The position numbers and the translations under genes were made by a program. Shown piece by piece: positions 18,442 through 27,907 of a stretch of 64,000 nt of DNA (position 1 is its first letter; each line of letters starts with the position of its first letter). Source of the stretch: JAIOSM01 sp964593725 (lineage in GTDB: Bacteria > Desulfobacterota > Desulfobacteria > Desulfobacterales > Desulfobacteraceae); contig CAZQJS010000002.1 in the NCBI GenBank assembly GCA_964593725.1, forward strand, positions 1 to 64,000. The letters run 5' to 3'. The notes beneath the pieces were generated by a model. That model did not search any database. It was not told where the DNA came from and saw nothing but the letters and a program-made list of their open reading frames with translations.

Positions 18442-19594
18442 CCACATAAAGCTCGAAGATTTTTTTAAAGAAAGATCTAATGCTCTTCCAAGCCTGTTCC
18501 TGCTTTATGGAGATTCATACATTACCAGGGAAAAAGCTGATTTCATAGTATCAAAACTAATCTCTGAAAAAGAAAAAGAGCTTTGTTACACTCTTTTTCA
18601 GAATGATGCTGCCCATGCAACAGATATTGTGGAAGAGCTGTCAACTTTTTCGGTTTTCATGGATAAAAAGGTTGTTTTTGCAAAGGAGATTGATTTTTTA
18701 AAGGATGATTTAAAATTATTATCTGATTACATGGCAGATGGAATCCCGGATAATAATTATTTAATTATATCTTTAAAAAAAATTGATAAAAGGTCATCCT
18801 TTTATAAAACCATTAAATCAAACGGGCTTGTTGTGGATTGCTCTGTTCCAGGCGGACTTGGTAAGAGAGATCTACAACTTAAGTCCATGTTTTTAAAAGG
18901 GGAAATGGATAAGATCCTCAAGAAAAATCATAAGGAAATTACCATTGGTGCCTTTAACAGGCTTGTTGATCTTACAGGGTTTAACCCTGTAATTTTCAGG
19001 GATAATCTTGAGAAACTGATCTCTTTTACAGGGCAGAGGAATAAAATAATTGAGGATGATATATCAAAATTAATACAGAGGACAAAAATTGATCCTGTAT
19101 TTGATTTTACCAGTGCATTTTCCAACAAGGATTTAAAAAAGGCACTTTTTCTCCTGTCCTCGTTATTGAAGTCCCAGTTCCATATTCTTCAGATTTTAAA
19201 GGCATTGACTAACCATATAAGGAAACTGTATGCAGCAAAATGTTTTCTTGATTATATTGTTAATCATTTTTTTGAAAATAATAAAAAAATATGGAATAAG
19301 AACACAGATTTTAATAGTTTTAATACTTATGTTGTTCCTGCCATAAAAAAGGGAGATAAGGAGCTTCAGGATGAACTTGGTTTATGGCATGGGGATTTGA
19401 GTGATTTTTCCCTTGCGTCAAAATCAAAAAGCAACTATCCTGAATACCAGATATTTAAAAAATCAAACAATTTTACAATGGACGAACTTGAGAAGATCAT
19501 AATTGATCTTGCCGAACTTGATTTTAAATTCAAATCATCTTCCCAGGATGAAATTATTTTATTTAAGGATTTCATGTTCAGAAGATTAACCTGA
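18428..19594 (+). CDS. holA: DNA polymerase III delta subunit
   Basis: Clamp-loader subunit that opens the beta clamp. The 388-residue protein shows the HolA pattern: an N-terminal degenerate AAA+ module beginning LFLLYGDSYITREKAD, no usable Walker A, a middle segment DLTGFNPVIFRDNLEKLI typical of the family, and a helical C-terminal collar domain with HILQILKALTNHIRKL. It starts inside the end of lgt. Confidence 0.9.
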   Translation: MTQINHIKLEDFFKERSNALPSLFLLYGDSYITREKADFIVSKLISEKEKELCYTLFQNDAAHATDIVEELSTFSVFMDKKVVFAKEIDFLKDDLKLLSDYMADGIPDNNYLIISLKKIDKRSSFYKTIKSNGLVVDCSVPGGLGKRDLQLKSMFLKGEMDKILKKNHKEITIGAFNRLVDLTGFNPVIFRDNLEKLISFTGQRNKIIEDDISKLIQRTKIDPVFDFTSAFSNKDLKKALFLLSSLLKSQFHILQILKALTNHIRKLYAAKCFLDYIVNHFFENNKKIWNKNTDFNSFNTYVVPAIKKGDKELQDELGLWHGDLSDFSLASKSKSNYPEYQIFKKSNNFTMDELEKIIIDLAELDFKFKSSSQDEIILFKDFMFRRLT

Positions 19595-19622
19595 ATCCTT
19601 TAATTTAAAGGAGAGAAAAGTT

Positions 19623-21032
19623 ATGATACGGAAGACAAAAATTATTGCAACCATTTCCAATAAATCGTGTGAGCCTGAATTCCTAGAACGATTATACAGG
19701 GCAGGTGTTAATATCGTACGCCTCAATACTGCCCACATGACCCACGATGATGCCTTGAAAGTTATTGAAAACACAAGAAAAGTCTCAGAAAAGATTGCCA
19801 TTCTCATTGACACAAAAGGCCCTGAGATAAGAACCTGCAAGGCTGATTCTCCACTGGCAGTGAAGCATGGCGATTTGATTCGTATTAAAGGTGATCATAC
19901 CAGGCAATCCCATGGTGATATTATATATGTATCCTATGACAACTTTGTAAAAGATATTCCCCAGGGAAGTTCCATCATGATTGATGACGGCTGTATAGCC
20001 CTTGCAGTTATGGATAAGGATGATGAGTTCCTTTATTGCCATGTGGAAAACGATGGGATTATCGGCGAAAAAAAGAGCATAAACATTCCTTCAGTACATG
20101 TAAAGCTTCCGGCATTGAGCAGCAAGGATAAAGGTTTTATCAGATTTGCCCAGGAAAATAACATCGACTTTATAGCCCACTCCTTTGTGAGGAACAAGGA
20201 AGATGTTATTGCAGTGAAAAATGTACTGGATAAAAATAAAAAAAAGATAAAGATAATTGCCAAGATTGAAAATAGTGACGGTGTTGAAAATCTTGATGAA
20301 ATCCTTGACCATGCCTATGGGGTTATGGTGGCAAGGGGAGATCTTGCAGTGGAAATCCCAACTGAAAAAATACCCTTAATACAAAAACAGATCGTTAAAA
20401 AATGTATTGAAAAAAGAAGCCCTGTGATAATTGCAACCCAGATGCTCCATACAATGATAAACTCACCTCGGCCCACAAGGGCGGAAGTGTCTGATGTTGC
20501 CAATGCCTGCCTTGATCATACCGATGCCCTCATGCTTTCCGGAGAGACTGCCAGCGGAAAATACCCTGAAGAGGCAGTAAGAACCATGGCAAGCATTGCA
20601 AACGAGGTGGAATTGAGGACCAGCTCTTTTATGGATGTCCCCTATGTTTCAGATAATAAAATTACAGCTTATCTTGCCAAGGCTGCTGTTAAAGCCTCTT
20701 TGAGGCTCAATACAAAAGCTATCCTTGCCGATTCCATGACTGGCAGATCAATTCTTGAACTTGCAGCATACAGGGGTGATAACCCGATTTTTGCCCAGGT
20801 TTATAATGAAGAGACCATGAGGGAACTTGCACTATCCTATGGTGTATATGCAAATTATTTTAAGAGGGATGAAAATATTTTATTCCCCTTTGAACGGTTT
20901 GTTTCAAAGCTTTTAAAGGAGAAAAGATTCTTTACAGATGATCTTATTACCGTACTTGCAGGTCATTTTGATGCTGTCCATGGTGCATCATACATAGAGA
21001 TTGCAAAGGCAGGTGACATGATGAGATTATGA
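19623..21032 (+). CDS. pyk: Pyruvate kinase
   Basis: Transfers phosphate from phosphoenolpyruvate to ADP. The 469 residues begin RKTKIIATISNKSCEPEFL, contain the active-site signature IIAKIENSDGVEN and the MVARGDLAVEIP loop, and end in the allosteric C-terminal domain. AAAGGAGAG sits at normal distance before the ATG. Its last six bases overlap the end of the convergent lipB-lipA gene, with the two stop codons adjacent on opposite strands. A 12-base palindrome (GAAAAGCTTTTC) follows the stop but has no terminator structure. Confidence 0.96.
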   Translation: MIRKTKIIATISNKSCEPEFLERLYRAGVNIVRLNTAHMTHDDALKVIENTRKVSEKIAILIDTKGPEIRTCKADSPLAVKHGDLIRIKGDHTRQSHGDIIYVSYDNFVKDIPQGSSIMIDDGCIALAVMDKDDEFLYCHVENDGIIGEKKSINIPSVHVKLPALSSKDKGFIRFAQENNIDFIAHSFVRNKEDVIAVKNVLDKNKKKIKIIAKIENSDGVENLDEILDHAYGVMVARGDLAVEIPTEKIPLIQKQIVKKCIEKRSPVIIATQMLHTMINSPRPTRAEVSDVANACLDHTDALMLSGETASGKYPEEAVRTMASIANEVELRTSSFMDVPYVSDNKITAYLAKAAVKASLRLNTKAILADSMTGRSILELAAYRGDNPIFAQVYNEETMRELALSYGVYANYFKRDENILFPFERFVSKLLKEKRFFTDDLITVLAGHFDAVHGASYIEIAKAGDMMRL

Positions 21033-22640
21033 TGTTGTGAAAAGCTTTTCTGCTTTATAAGAGCTTCTCACAAAGGGTCCTGCGGCAACCTCTTTAAACC
21101 CTGTTTTTCTTGCAAATTTTTCAAGGAGAGCAAACTCCTCAGGAGTATAATATTTCTTTACAGGAAGATGTTTTTTTGAGGGCTTAAGATATTGCCCGAT
21201 TGTGAGTATTGTACAGCCTGCATTGAAAAGATCTGTTATGGTTTGTGATAATTCCATAAAGGTTTCACCAAGTCCTGTCATGATCCCTGATTTTACAGGG
21301 ATGGATCTGTCAAGTTCACCCACCTTTGAAAGAAGCTCCAGGGACTGCCTGTAATCAGCTTCAGGCCTGGCTTTTTTATACAGTGACGGAACAGTTTCAA
21401 TGTTGTGATTAATAACATCCACCTTCATGTCAAGGACAAGTTTTAAAGCATTTGTATCTCCCTTAAAATCTGGTATTAAAACCTCGATTTTAATATTGTT
21501 TTTTAAAAGTTTTCTGATCATTGAGATGGTTTTGGCAAAATGGTCAGCGCCGCCGTCATCAAGATCATCCCTGGTTACAGATGTAATAACTACATATTTA
21601 ATACCCATTTCACGAACAGCCTTTGCAACCCTGAGAGGCTCTCCAGGGTCAGGCGGTAATATTTTGCCCGATTCTATATTGCAAAACCTGCAATTTCTCG
21701 TGCATTGGTTCCCAAGAATAAGAAATGTTGCTGTACCTGAACAGAAACATTCCCATTTATTAGGGCAGTTTGCTCCTTCACATACACTGTTTAATTTTTC
21801 TTTTTTTAAGATTTTTCTTAATTTTTCAAATCTTTTGTTTTCCGGCAGATTTCTTTTAAACCAGTAAGGTTTTGGTCTTCTTTTTTTTAATAGATCAATT
21901 TCAGGCATAAGATACTGATTTTTATATTTTAATTCAAGATTAAAAACAGACTCAAAGTTTTTTAAAAGAGCCTTTTTTACATCTTTAATATTAACTTGAA
22001 AATTGTGTTCATTGGATTTTTTTAATATATCCTTAAAAGAGGTGATTTTAATATCATTGAATCCACAGGGGTTTATCCAGGAAAAAGGTGTTAAATCCAG
22101 GTCAATATTCAAGGCAAGGCCATGGAAACTTATTCCTTGTTTTAATGATATACCAATGCTTCCGATTTTATAATTTTCAGTTTTCCCATCTTTTTTTTTA
22201 TTTTGCTTAAGCCATATACCTGGATTTTTACTGTTTCTTTTTGAATCAATATTAAATTCACTGCATGTGAGAATCATGACCTGTTCAAGCATATGAACAT
22301 AGGAGGGGATATCAATCTTCATTGAAAAAAGGTCAATAATCGGGTAGAGAATAATCTGGCCCGGACCATGAAAGGTTATATTCCCACCCCTTGTGGTTGG
22401 AACAATTTGTATATTTTCTGAGTTAAGAAACGAAGCTGAGCAGTTAAGGTTTTCAAGGCCTCCGTTTTTTCCCAGGGTAAAGACCGGTGTGTGTTCCGTG
22501 AGTATAACCATGTCATGTTCAATTATGTTCTCTTTTTTGGCATTGACAAGATCATACTGGAGGTCAAGCACCTGGCAGTAATCTGTCCTGCCCAGATTAA
22601 AACAGATCACAGCAGGTCCGGGTTTTATCCTCGAAGACAT
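21027..22640 (-). CDS. LipB-LipA fusion: octanoyltransferase and lipoyl synthase
   Basis: One 537-residue reading frame carries both steps of lipoate assembly. Residues 1-235 are LipB: RGGNITFHGPGQ at 84-95, lysine motif KIGSIG at 158 and catalytic Cys192 in NPCG. Residues 255-537 are LipA: auxiliary-cluster cysteines 287, 292 and 298, radical-SAM cysteines 313, 317 and 320, and the terminal RSSY (525-528) whose serine binds the auxiliary cluster. All key residues of both halves are present. It overlaps gcvPB by 16 bases and so belongs to the glycine cleavage operon, where GcvH is the likely substrate. Confidence 0.95.
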   Translation of the reverse strand: MSSRIKPGPAVICFNLGRTDYCQVLDLQYDLVNAKKENIIEHDMVILTEHTPVFTLGKNGGLENLNCSASFLNSENIQIVPTTRGGNITFHGPGQIILYPIIDLFSMKIDIPSYVHMLEQVMILTCSEFNIDSKRNSKNPGIWLKQNKKKDGKTENYKIGSIGISLKQGISFHGLALNIDLDLTPFSWINPCGFNDIKITSFKDILKKSNEHNFQVNIKDVKKALLKNFESVFNLELKYKNQYLMPEIDLLKKRRPKPYWFKRNLPENKRFEKLRKILKKEKLNSVCEGANCPNKWECFCSGTATFLILGNQCTRNCRFCNIESGKILPPDPGEPLRVAKAVREMGIKYVVITSVTRDDLDDGGADHFAKTISMIRKLLKNNIKIEVLIPDFKGDTNALKLVLDMKVDVINHNIETVPSLYKKARPEADYRQSLELLSKVGELDRSIPVKSGIMTGLGETFMELSQTITDLFNAGCTILTIGQYLKPSKKHLPVKKYYTPEEFALLEKFARKTGFKEVAAGPFVRSSYKAEKLFTTS

Positions 22641-24082
22641 GGTTTCCTTGCTGCCTGCACTTCATCAAGCCTTGAAACCTTTGTAATATTAGGTGCGGTT
22701 TTAAGTATTTCAGGTCTGTTTTCAGCCTCCTTTGCAATGATTTTAACGGCATTAATGAATTCATCAATACTCTGTTTTGATTCGGTTTCAGTGGGTTCCA
22801 CCATGAATGCACCATTGACAACCAGGGGGAAATATATTGTGGGTGGGTGAAATCCAAGATCAAGCAGTCTTTTAGCCATATCCATGGTTGTTATATGAAA
22901 TTTATTCTGCTCTGCATCGTTAAAGACACACTCATGCATGCATGGCCTGTCATAGGGCAGATTAAGTATATCCTTTAAGGACTCTTTAATATAATTGGCA
23001 TTAAGGACAGCATATTCGCTGACATTTTTAAGTCCATTTGCTCCCATGGAAAGTATATATGCATATGCCTTTACAAGAACTGAAAAATGACCGAAAAAAG
23101 TATGCATCCTGCCGATGGAATCAGGTCTTTGTTCAATTGAAACAAATTTATCTCCTTTCTTCTCAATGACAGGTACTGGCAGAAATTTTTCAAGCTCCTT
23201 TGTTACAACCACAGGTCCGGAACCAGGACCACCCCCGCCATGGGGAGTTGCAAATGTCTTATGCAGATTCAGATGCATGACATCAATACCAATGTTCCCT
23301 GGTTTAACATAACCCATGACAGCGTTCATATTTGCGCCGTCACCATAAACAAGCCCGCCTTTTTCATGGACTACATCTGCTATCTCTTTTATATTTTCCT
23401 CAAACAGACCAAGGGTATTGGGATTTGTTATCATGATACCTGCAGTGTCATGGTCCATTACCTCAGCAACAGCCCGGGCAGTTAAAATACCATTTTCATT
23501 GGATGAGACTTTTATGGATTTATAACCGCACAGTGTTGCACTGGCAGGATTAGTACCATGGGCAGTGTCTGGAATGATAATCCTGGTGCGCTGTTTACCA
23601 TTTTTTGCATGGAATGCATGTATGATAAGCATTCCTGTAAGTTCGCCATGGGCACCGGCAGCAGGCTGTAAAGTTGCTGCATCCATTCCTGTGATTTCCA
23701 GAAGCATGGATTGTAATTCATACATAAGCTTCAAAGCGCCCTGGGAGTTATCATCCCCTGATAGAGGATGGGCATTGGCAATCTCCTGTTTTCCAGCCTG
23801 TACTTCGTTGGTTTTTGGGTTATATTTCATGGTGCATGAACCAAGGGGGTACATGCCTGAATCCACACCAAAATTCCATTGGGAAAGCCGGGTATAATGC
23901 CTTATTACATCAAGTTCGGACAGTTGAGGAAGTTCAACTTCACTGCCAAGGTAATCCGCATTGATCTGAATATGTTCCACATCATTTCCAGGAATGGAAA
24001 TGCCGCATCTTCCATGAACACTTTTCTCCCATACCAGAGGTTCATTGAAAATAAGTCCTGTGGTTCCAATTTGATCTGTCAT
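22625..24082 (-). CDS. gcvPB: Glycine decarboxylase P-protein, subunit 2
   Basis: The C-terminal half of the PLP-dependent P-protein, which decarboxylates glycine and loads aminomethyl onto GcvH. At 485 residues it matches the separate-subunit form. The PLP lysine is Lys275 in LNLHKTF, followed by the glycine-rich PHGGGGPGSGP. SGMYPLGSCTMKYNP near residue 75 is typical of the family. Its ATG overlaps the gcvPA stop (TAATG), consistent with equal synthesis of the two subunits. Confidence 0.97.
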   Translation of the reverse strand: MTDQIGTTGLIFNEPLVWEKSVHGRCGISIPGNDVEHIQINADYLGSEVELPQLSELDVIRHYTRLSQWNFGVDSGMYPLGSCTMKYNPKTNEVQAGKQEIANAHPLSGDDNSQGALKLMYELQSMLLEITGMDAATLQPAAGAHGELTGMLIIHAFHAKNGKQRTRIIIPDTAHGTNPASATLCGYKSIKVSSNENGILTARAVAEVMDHDTAGIMITNPNTLGLFEENIKEIADVVHEKGGLVYGDGANMNAVMGYVKPGNIGIDVMHLNLHKTFATPHGGGGPGSGPVVVTKELEKFLPVPVIEKKGDKFVSIEQRPDSIGRMHTFFGHFSVLVKAYAYILSMGANGLKNVSEYAVLNANYIKESLKDILNLPYDRPCMHECVFNDAEQNKFHITTMDMAKRLLDLGFHPPTIYFPLVVNGAFMVEPTETESKQSIDEFINAVKIIAKEAENRPEILKTAPNITKVSRLDEVQAARKPCLRG

Positions 24083-25413
24083 TATTGTATCTCCCCAATA
24101 AGATTATCTATATCTTGTTTTTTAATGGTTTCAGTGGCACAGAAAAGATAGTGACCTTTAAGATCTGGAAAGTATTTTTCAAGTTTCAGTCCTGCATAAA
24201 TACCTCTGTTTTTTTCAAGGTTTTTTCTTTTTAACTCAAAGTCTGAAGGCGCAATGGCAACAAATTCATTAAAGAATTCTGTTTTAAAGGGAAATTTAAA
24301 GCCTGCTTTTAAAAGTTGCTGCCGTAAATACCAGGCTTTGTCATGGTTGAGCTCTGCAAGTTTTCTAATACCGATTTTTCCTGCTGTTGCAAGATAAATG
24401 GCAGCAGTCATGGCATTGAGGCCATTGTTGGAACATATGTTTGAGGATGCCTTTTCCCTTCTTATATGCTGTTCCCTGGTTGCAAGGGTTAAAACAAAAC
24501 CCTGGTTTCCATTGGTATCAGTGGTTTTCCCAACAAATCTTCCAGGCAGGTTTCTCATCTGTTTTTTTGTGCCGGCCATTAATCCAAGGCCGGGTCCGCC
24601 AAATGATTTTGGAAGGCCAAAGCTTTGTCCTTCTCCTGCAACAAGGTCAGCTCCATATTCACCAGGGCTTTTTAAAAGCCCAAGGGACAACCCTTCGGTA
24701 AAGGAAGAGATAAAAAGAGCATTACAGGTTTCTGAAGTTTGTTTTGCAAGGGTTAAATTTTCAATATTACCAAAAAAATTAGGAGACTGGACAGCAATGC
24801 CGGCTAATTCACCCAAATTTTCAACATAACTGAAATCAGTAAGTCCCTCACTTGTATATGGTATTTCAATAATTTCATAGCCTGTGGGCTCAAGATAAGT
24901 CTTAAGAATCTGTCTATGGTGGGGGTGGATAAGGGATGAAACAGCAACTTTTGGTAATTTTTTTTTAGTTATTGCAATTAAAAGCGCTTCTGCAAGGGCT
25001 GTACCGCAGTCATAGTGTGATGCTGTTGCAACGTCCATACCGGTAAGCTGGGTTATCATGGTTTGAAACTCATATATTCCCTGGAGGGTTCCCTGGCTCA
25101 CTTCGGGTTGATATGGCGTATAGGCAGTAGAAAATTCTGAGCGTGATATAAGATAGTTAACCAATGCAGGTCTGAAATGGTCGTAACTGCCGCCCCCAAT
25201 AAAAAATTTACATTTTCCCGTTGCATTAATGGATGATGCTATCTTATCCATATGTTCATTAAGTTCCCACTCTGTAAGGGGCTGGGGAAGGTTTAATTCA
25301 TTTTTTATTTTAAGTTTCTCAGGAACAGTGTTGAAAAGGGAGGCCAATGAGTCAAGCCCTGTTTTTTCAAGCATCTGTTCAATATCCTCTCTGGTATGTG
25401 GAAGATAGCGCAT
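24082..25413 (-). CDS. gcvPA: Glycine decarboxylase P-protein, subunit 1
   Basis: The N-terminal half of the split P-protein, 443 residues. It begins with the family's typical RYLPHTREDIEQML and contains GGGSYDHFRPALV, YTPYQPEVSQGTLQ and a glycine-rich QSFGLPKSFGGPGLG region. It forms the alpha2beta2 enzyme with GcvPB and has no PLP lysine of its own. It lies 20 bases downstream of gcvH. Confidence 0.96.
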   Translation of the reverse strand: MRYLPHTREDIEQMLEKTGLDSLASLFNTVPEKLKIKNELNLPQPLTEWELNEHMDKIASSINATGKCKFFIGGGSYDHFRPALVNYLISRSEFSTAYTPYQPEVSQGTLQGIYEFQTMITQLTGMDVATASHYDCGTALAEALLIAITKKKLPKVAVSSLIHPHHRQILKTYLEPTGYEIIEIPYTSEGLTDFSYVENLGELAGIAVQSPNFFGNIENLTLAKQTSETCNALFISSFTEGLSLGLLKSPGEYGADLVAGEGQSFGLPKSFGGPGLGLMAGTKKQMRNLPGRFVGKTTDTNGNQGFVLTLATREQHIRREKASSNICSNNGLNAMTAAIYLATAGKIGIRKLAELNHDKAWYLRQQLLKAGFKFPFKTEFFNEFVAIAPSDFELKRKNLEKNRGIYAGLKLEKYFPDLKGHYLFCATETIKKQDIDNLIGEIQ

Positions 25414-25433
25414 GGCATTATCCTTTTATAATT

Positions 25434-25832
25434 TTAGCCCTTAAGTGTGTTAAGATAATTGTCTTTATCCAGGAGATCATCATACTCGGAAGTATTGCTT
25501 AATTTAACCTTTGCAATCCAGCCTTTATCATAACATGAATTATTGACAAGCTCCGGAGCTTCTTCAAGCTCTTGATTTATCTGAGTAATCTCTCCTGATA
25601 CAGGAATGAATATTTCTGAGACAGCTTTAACAGATTCAACATTTGCAAACTCATCTCCCCTGGAAAATGTATCACCCTGTTCCGGCAGTTCAACAAAGAC
25701 AATTTCACCCAGTTGATCCTGGGCATAATCGGAAAGCCCTATGGTTACAATATCACCATCTTTTTTTGCCCATTCATGGGATTTTGAATATTTCAAATCT
25801 TCTGGCAGCTCAACCTGACTGATCTCTTTCAT
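25434..25832 (-). CDS. gcvH: Glycine cleavage H protein
   Basis: Small lipoyl carrier shuttling the aminomethyl group between the P, T and L proteins. At 132 residues it is normal in length. The lipoylated residue is Lys69 in the conserved ESVKAVSE loop, and YSKSHEW near the N-terminus is typical. The lipB-lipA fusion downstream in the same operon would supply its cofactor. A run AAAGGAGACC precedes the ATG. Confidence 0.97.
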   Translation of the reverse strand: MKEISQVELPEDLKYSKSHEWAKKDGDIVTIGLSDYAQDQLGEIVFVELPEQGDTFSRGDEFANVESVKAVSEIFIPVSGEITQINQELEEAPELVNNSCYDKGWIAKVKLSNTSEYDDLLDKDNYLNTLKG

Positions 25833-25861
25833 CCTGGTCTCCTTTAAAAAAAGTTAATTAT

Positions 25862-27208
25862 TTATAAAAAATTCCTTATGGGTTTTCTAGCTGTTCTATG
25901 GGGTCTGATATCCCTGACTGTTCTGATATTGATAATTCTTCTGCCCTCCTGGAGGAAAAGTCTTGTGCCATATTCAAGCTTTTCTGCCACCATGATAAAA
26001 CCGCAGCTTAAGCCTTTAAGTTCAGCATGCCGGGGCAGATCAGGAGATGCTGTGCTGAATATACGTTTGTTAATCCAGCCAATGGCAATATCAGTGACAC
26101 AGGTCAGAACAGTTCCGATTTTATTGTGACTTTCATCCATGACAAAGGTTTTATCTGATGGGGTAACTTTTCTTAAGTCATCGCCAACAAAGGGGTATAT
26201 ATAATTATTATCTGGTTTTAAAAGTTCTTCTTTACCAAGGAAATCCTTTGTAAAATTTCTCTTTTTCCCATCAAAGGCCAGGGCAAAATCCCAGGGATGA
26301 TTTATGAATTTGGATTTTCCGATATCCTGGTGGGAGAGGGGGAGCACAGCTCCTGTTCGCAGAGAATCCCTGGCACCGAGTCCGCAGGCAAGGATGTTGA
26401 ATTTTTCTCCTGCCTTTAAAATATCTTTCCATAAATCAACAATGGCCCAGGGGGTTACAAATATCTCAAACCCGAATTCTCCTGTGTACCCGGATCTTGA
26501 GAGTAATATTGAAGTTCCATCATGAAGTTCTGCAATCTTAAATGAAAAATATGGCATACGCTTGAAAATTTTTTCCGGATTTTTAATTATTTCAGCAAGA
26601 ATGCGTGCTGAATTCTTCCCCTGTATATCCATTTTTGCAATTCGCTGGGTAAGATCTGTTATTTCAAGGGATAAACCATTCCGGATATTAATTCTCTCTT
26701 TATTTTCAATAAGGTGGCTTGTGATTTTTTCACCCATACCTGAATTGACACAGATCATATAAACTTTCCTGGAAAATTTATATATAATTGCATCGTCAAT
26801 ACAAAAGCCCCTGTCATCCAGGAATGCACCGTACATGCATCTGCCGGGCTCAAGGGAATTTAAATTCCTTGTAAAACAGAACTGGAGAAGTTCAAAAGCA
26901 TGATTGCCTTTGACAGTAATACATGCCATATGACTGGTGTCAAATATGCCGGCTGATTCAAGAACTGCAAGGTGTTCATTTTTCACACCTGTATTATTAT
27001 ACCATAAAGGCATGTGATAACCGCCAAAGTCAGCCATACTGGCACCATTATCAAGGTGCCAGGCGTAAAGAAAAGTTGTTTTAAGTTCAGTGCCATTTGA
27101 ATTTTCCGGAAAGGGTAATGTACCTTTATAAGCTTGATTATTCCAGTCCGGCATTGGAATTGTTTTATCACTACTATTAAAATCTGTATTGTTGTTTGTC
27201 AGTGCCAT
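25862..27208 (-). CDS. gcvT: Aminomethyltransferase (T-protein), divergent and extended
   Basis: Releases ammonia from aminomethyl-GcvH and passes the one-carbon unit to tetrahydrofolate. At 448 residues it is about 80 longer than the E. coli protein. The usual start of homology appears only near residue 44, and other inserts lie further on. ADFGGYHMPLWY, FDTSHMACITVKG, the acidic IDDAIIYKF that holds the catalytic aspartate position, and GYTGEFGFEIF are retained. The normally conserved RLEAG after GARDSL reads RTGAV. Its place between the regulator and gcvH argues that it is the working T-protein. Confidence 0.88.
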   Translation of the reverse strand: MALTNNNTDFNSSDKTIPMPDWNNQAYKGTLPFPENSNGTELKTTFLYAWHLDNGASMADFGGYHMPLWYNNTGVKNEHLAVLESAGIFDTSHMACITVKGNHAFELLQFCFTRNLNSLEPGRCMYGAFLDDRGFCIDDAIIYKFSRKVYMICVNSGMGEKITSHLIENKERINIRNGLSLEITDLTQRIAKMDIQGKNSARILAEIIKNPEKIFKRMPYFSFKIAELHDGTSILLSRSGYTGEFGFEIFVTPWAIVDLWKDILKAGEKFNILACGLGARDSLRTGAVLPLSHQDIGKSKFINHPWDFALAFDGKKRNFTKDFLGKEELLKPDNNYIYPFVGDDLRKVTPSDKTFVMDESHNKIGTVLTCVTDIAIGWINKRIFSTASPDLPRHAELKGLSCGFIMVAEKLEYGTRLFLQEGRRIINIRTVRDIRPHRTARKPIRNFL

Positions 27209-27229
27209 GATAGACTCCGGAATTATAAA

Positions 27230-27673
27230 TTAAAACTGATAGGGGACTTTAAGATTATAGGATTTGTATATAACAAAAGTTTCAACAAAATTAATGCCTT
27301 TTACATTGGATATCTCCTGTGTGTAAAATTCAAGCAGCCCAAAATTTTTTTTAAACAGAACAATGAGGATAATATCATACCTGCCTGTTACCACATTTGC
27401 AGAAATTACACCCTTAAGCCTGCTTAACTCCTCGCCTTTATCAACTATGTTCATTTCAGAAAGTTTTATGCCAATCATTACAGCCCGGTGGTCAGGTAAT
27501 GCTGCCGGATCAACCAGGCCGCAGATGTCAAGGACTTTTGCTTTGATTAATTTATTAACCCGTGTCCTTACAGTATTTTCAGTGACTCCCAGGGAATCGG
27601 CAATTTTTTTGTATGATTTTCTTCCCTGTTTCAGCTCCCGGATAATCTGTATATTAATGTCATCAATCTTCAT
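27230..27673 (-). CDS. Lrp/AsnC-family transcription regulator
   Basis: A 147-residue regulator with an N-terminal helix-turn-helix (about residues 8-50, KKIADSLGVTENTVRTRVNKL) and a C-terminal RAM ligand-binding domain (about 65-140). It is first in the leftward gcv operon, 21 bases before gcvT, and divergent from lpd. This suggests local, perhaps glycine-responsive control of the cluster and its own expression; the ligand is inferred from position. A perfect TTGACA lies upstream. Confidence 0.9.
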   Translation of the reverse strand: MKIDDINIQIIRELKQGRKSYKKIADSLGVTENTVRTRVNKLIKAKVLDICGLVDPAALPDHRAVMIGIKLSEMNIVDKGEELSRLKGVISANVVTGRYDIILIVLFKKNFGLLEFYTQEISNVKGINFVETFVIYKSYNLKVPYQF

Positions 27674-27736
27674 TTATCTCAGTTTTAATCCCATCTAACA
27701 GAAAATTAATTCTAAATTATAATTATATTTACTTGA

Positions 27737-27765
27737 ACTTTAAAATAAAATAATGGTATTGTCAA
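27737..27765 (-). promoter_or_regulatory. Probable promoter of the regulator-gcv operon
   Basis: Read leftward, a perfect TTGACA (27765-27760) is followed after 17 bases by TAAAGT (27742-27737). A rightward candidate, TTGAAC (27733-27738) with TATTGT (27757-27762) at 18 bases, overlaps it and could serve lpd. The overlap would let one bound regulator affect both directions. I see no glycine riboswitch in the 234-base interval. Confidence 0.45.
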
Positions 27766-27907
27766 ATAGTTTTAATATTTTTTATGTAAAAGTGAATATT
27801 TTAACAATAAATTGATTAAATGCTCAGTTATTCTTAATGTTCAAACACGGTTGATATGATTTTATTCAGGCATTTAATCTATTTTTAAAATTATTGGGAA
27901 ATGTGCC

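Noticed and set aside
21043..21054. Palindrome GAAAAGCTTTTC after pyk taken as a terminator
   Set aside because: It leaves no loop, has a weak AT-rich stem, and lies inside the opposing lipB-lipA coding sequence.
27674..27907. Glycine riboswitch upstream of the gcv genes
   Set aside because: I looked on both strands for the conserved glycine aptamer core and found none; a local Lrp-type regulator is the likelier control.
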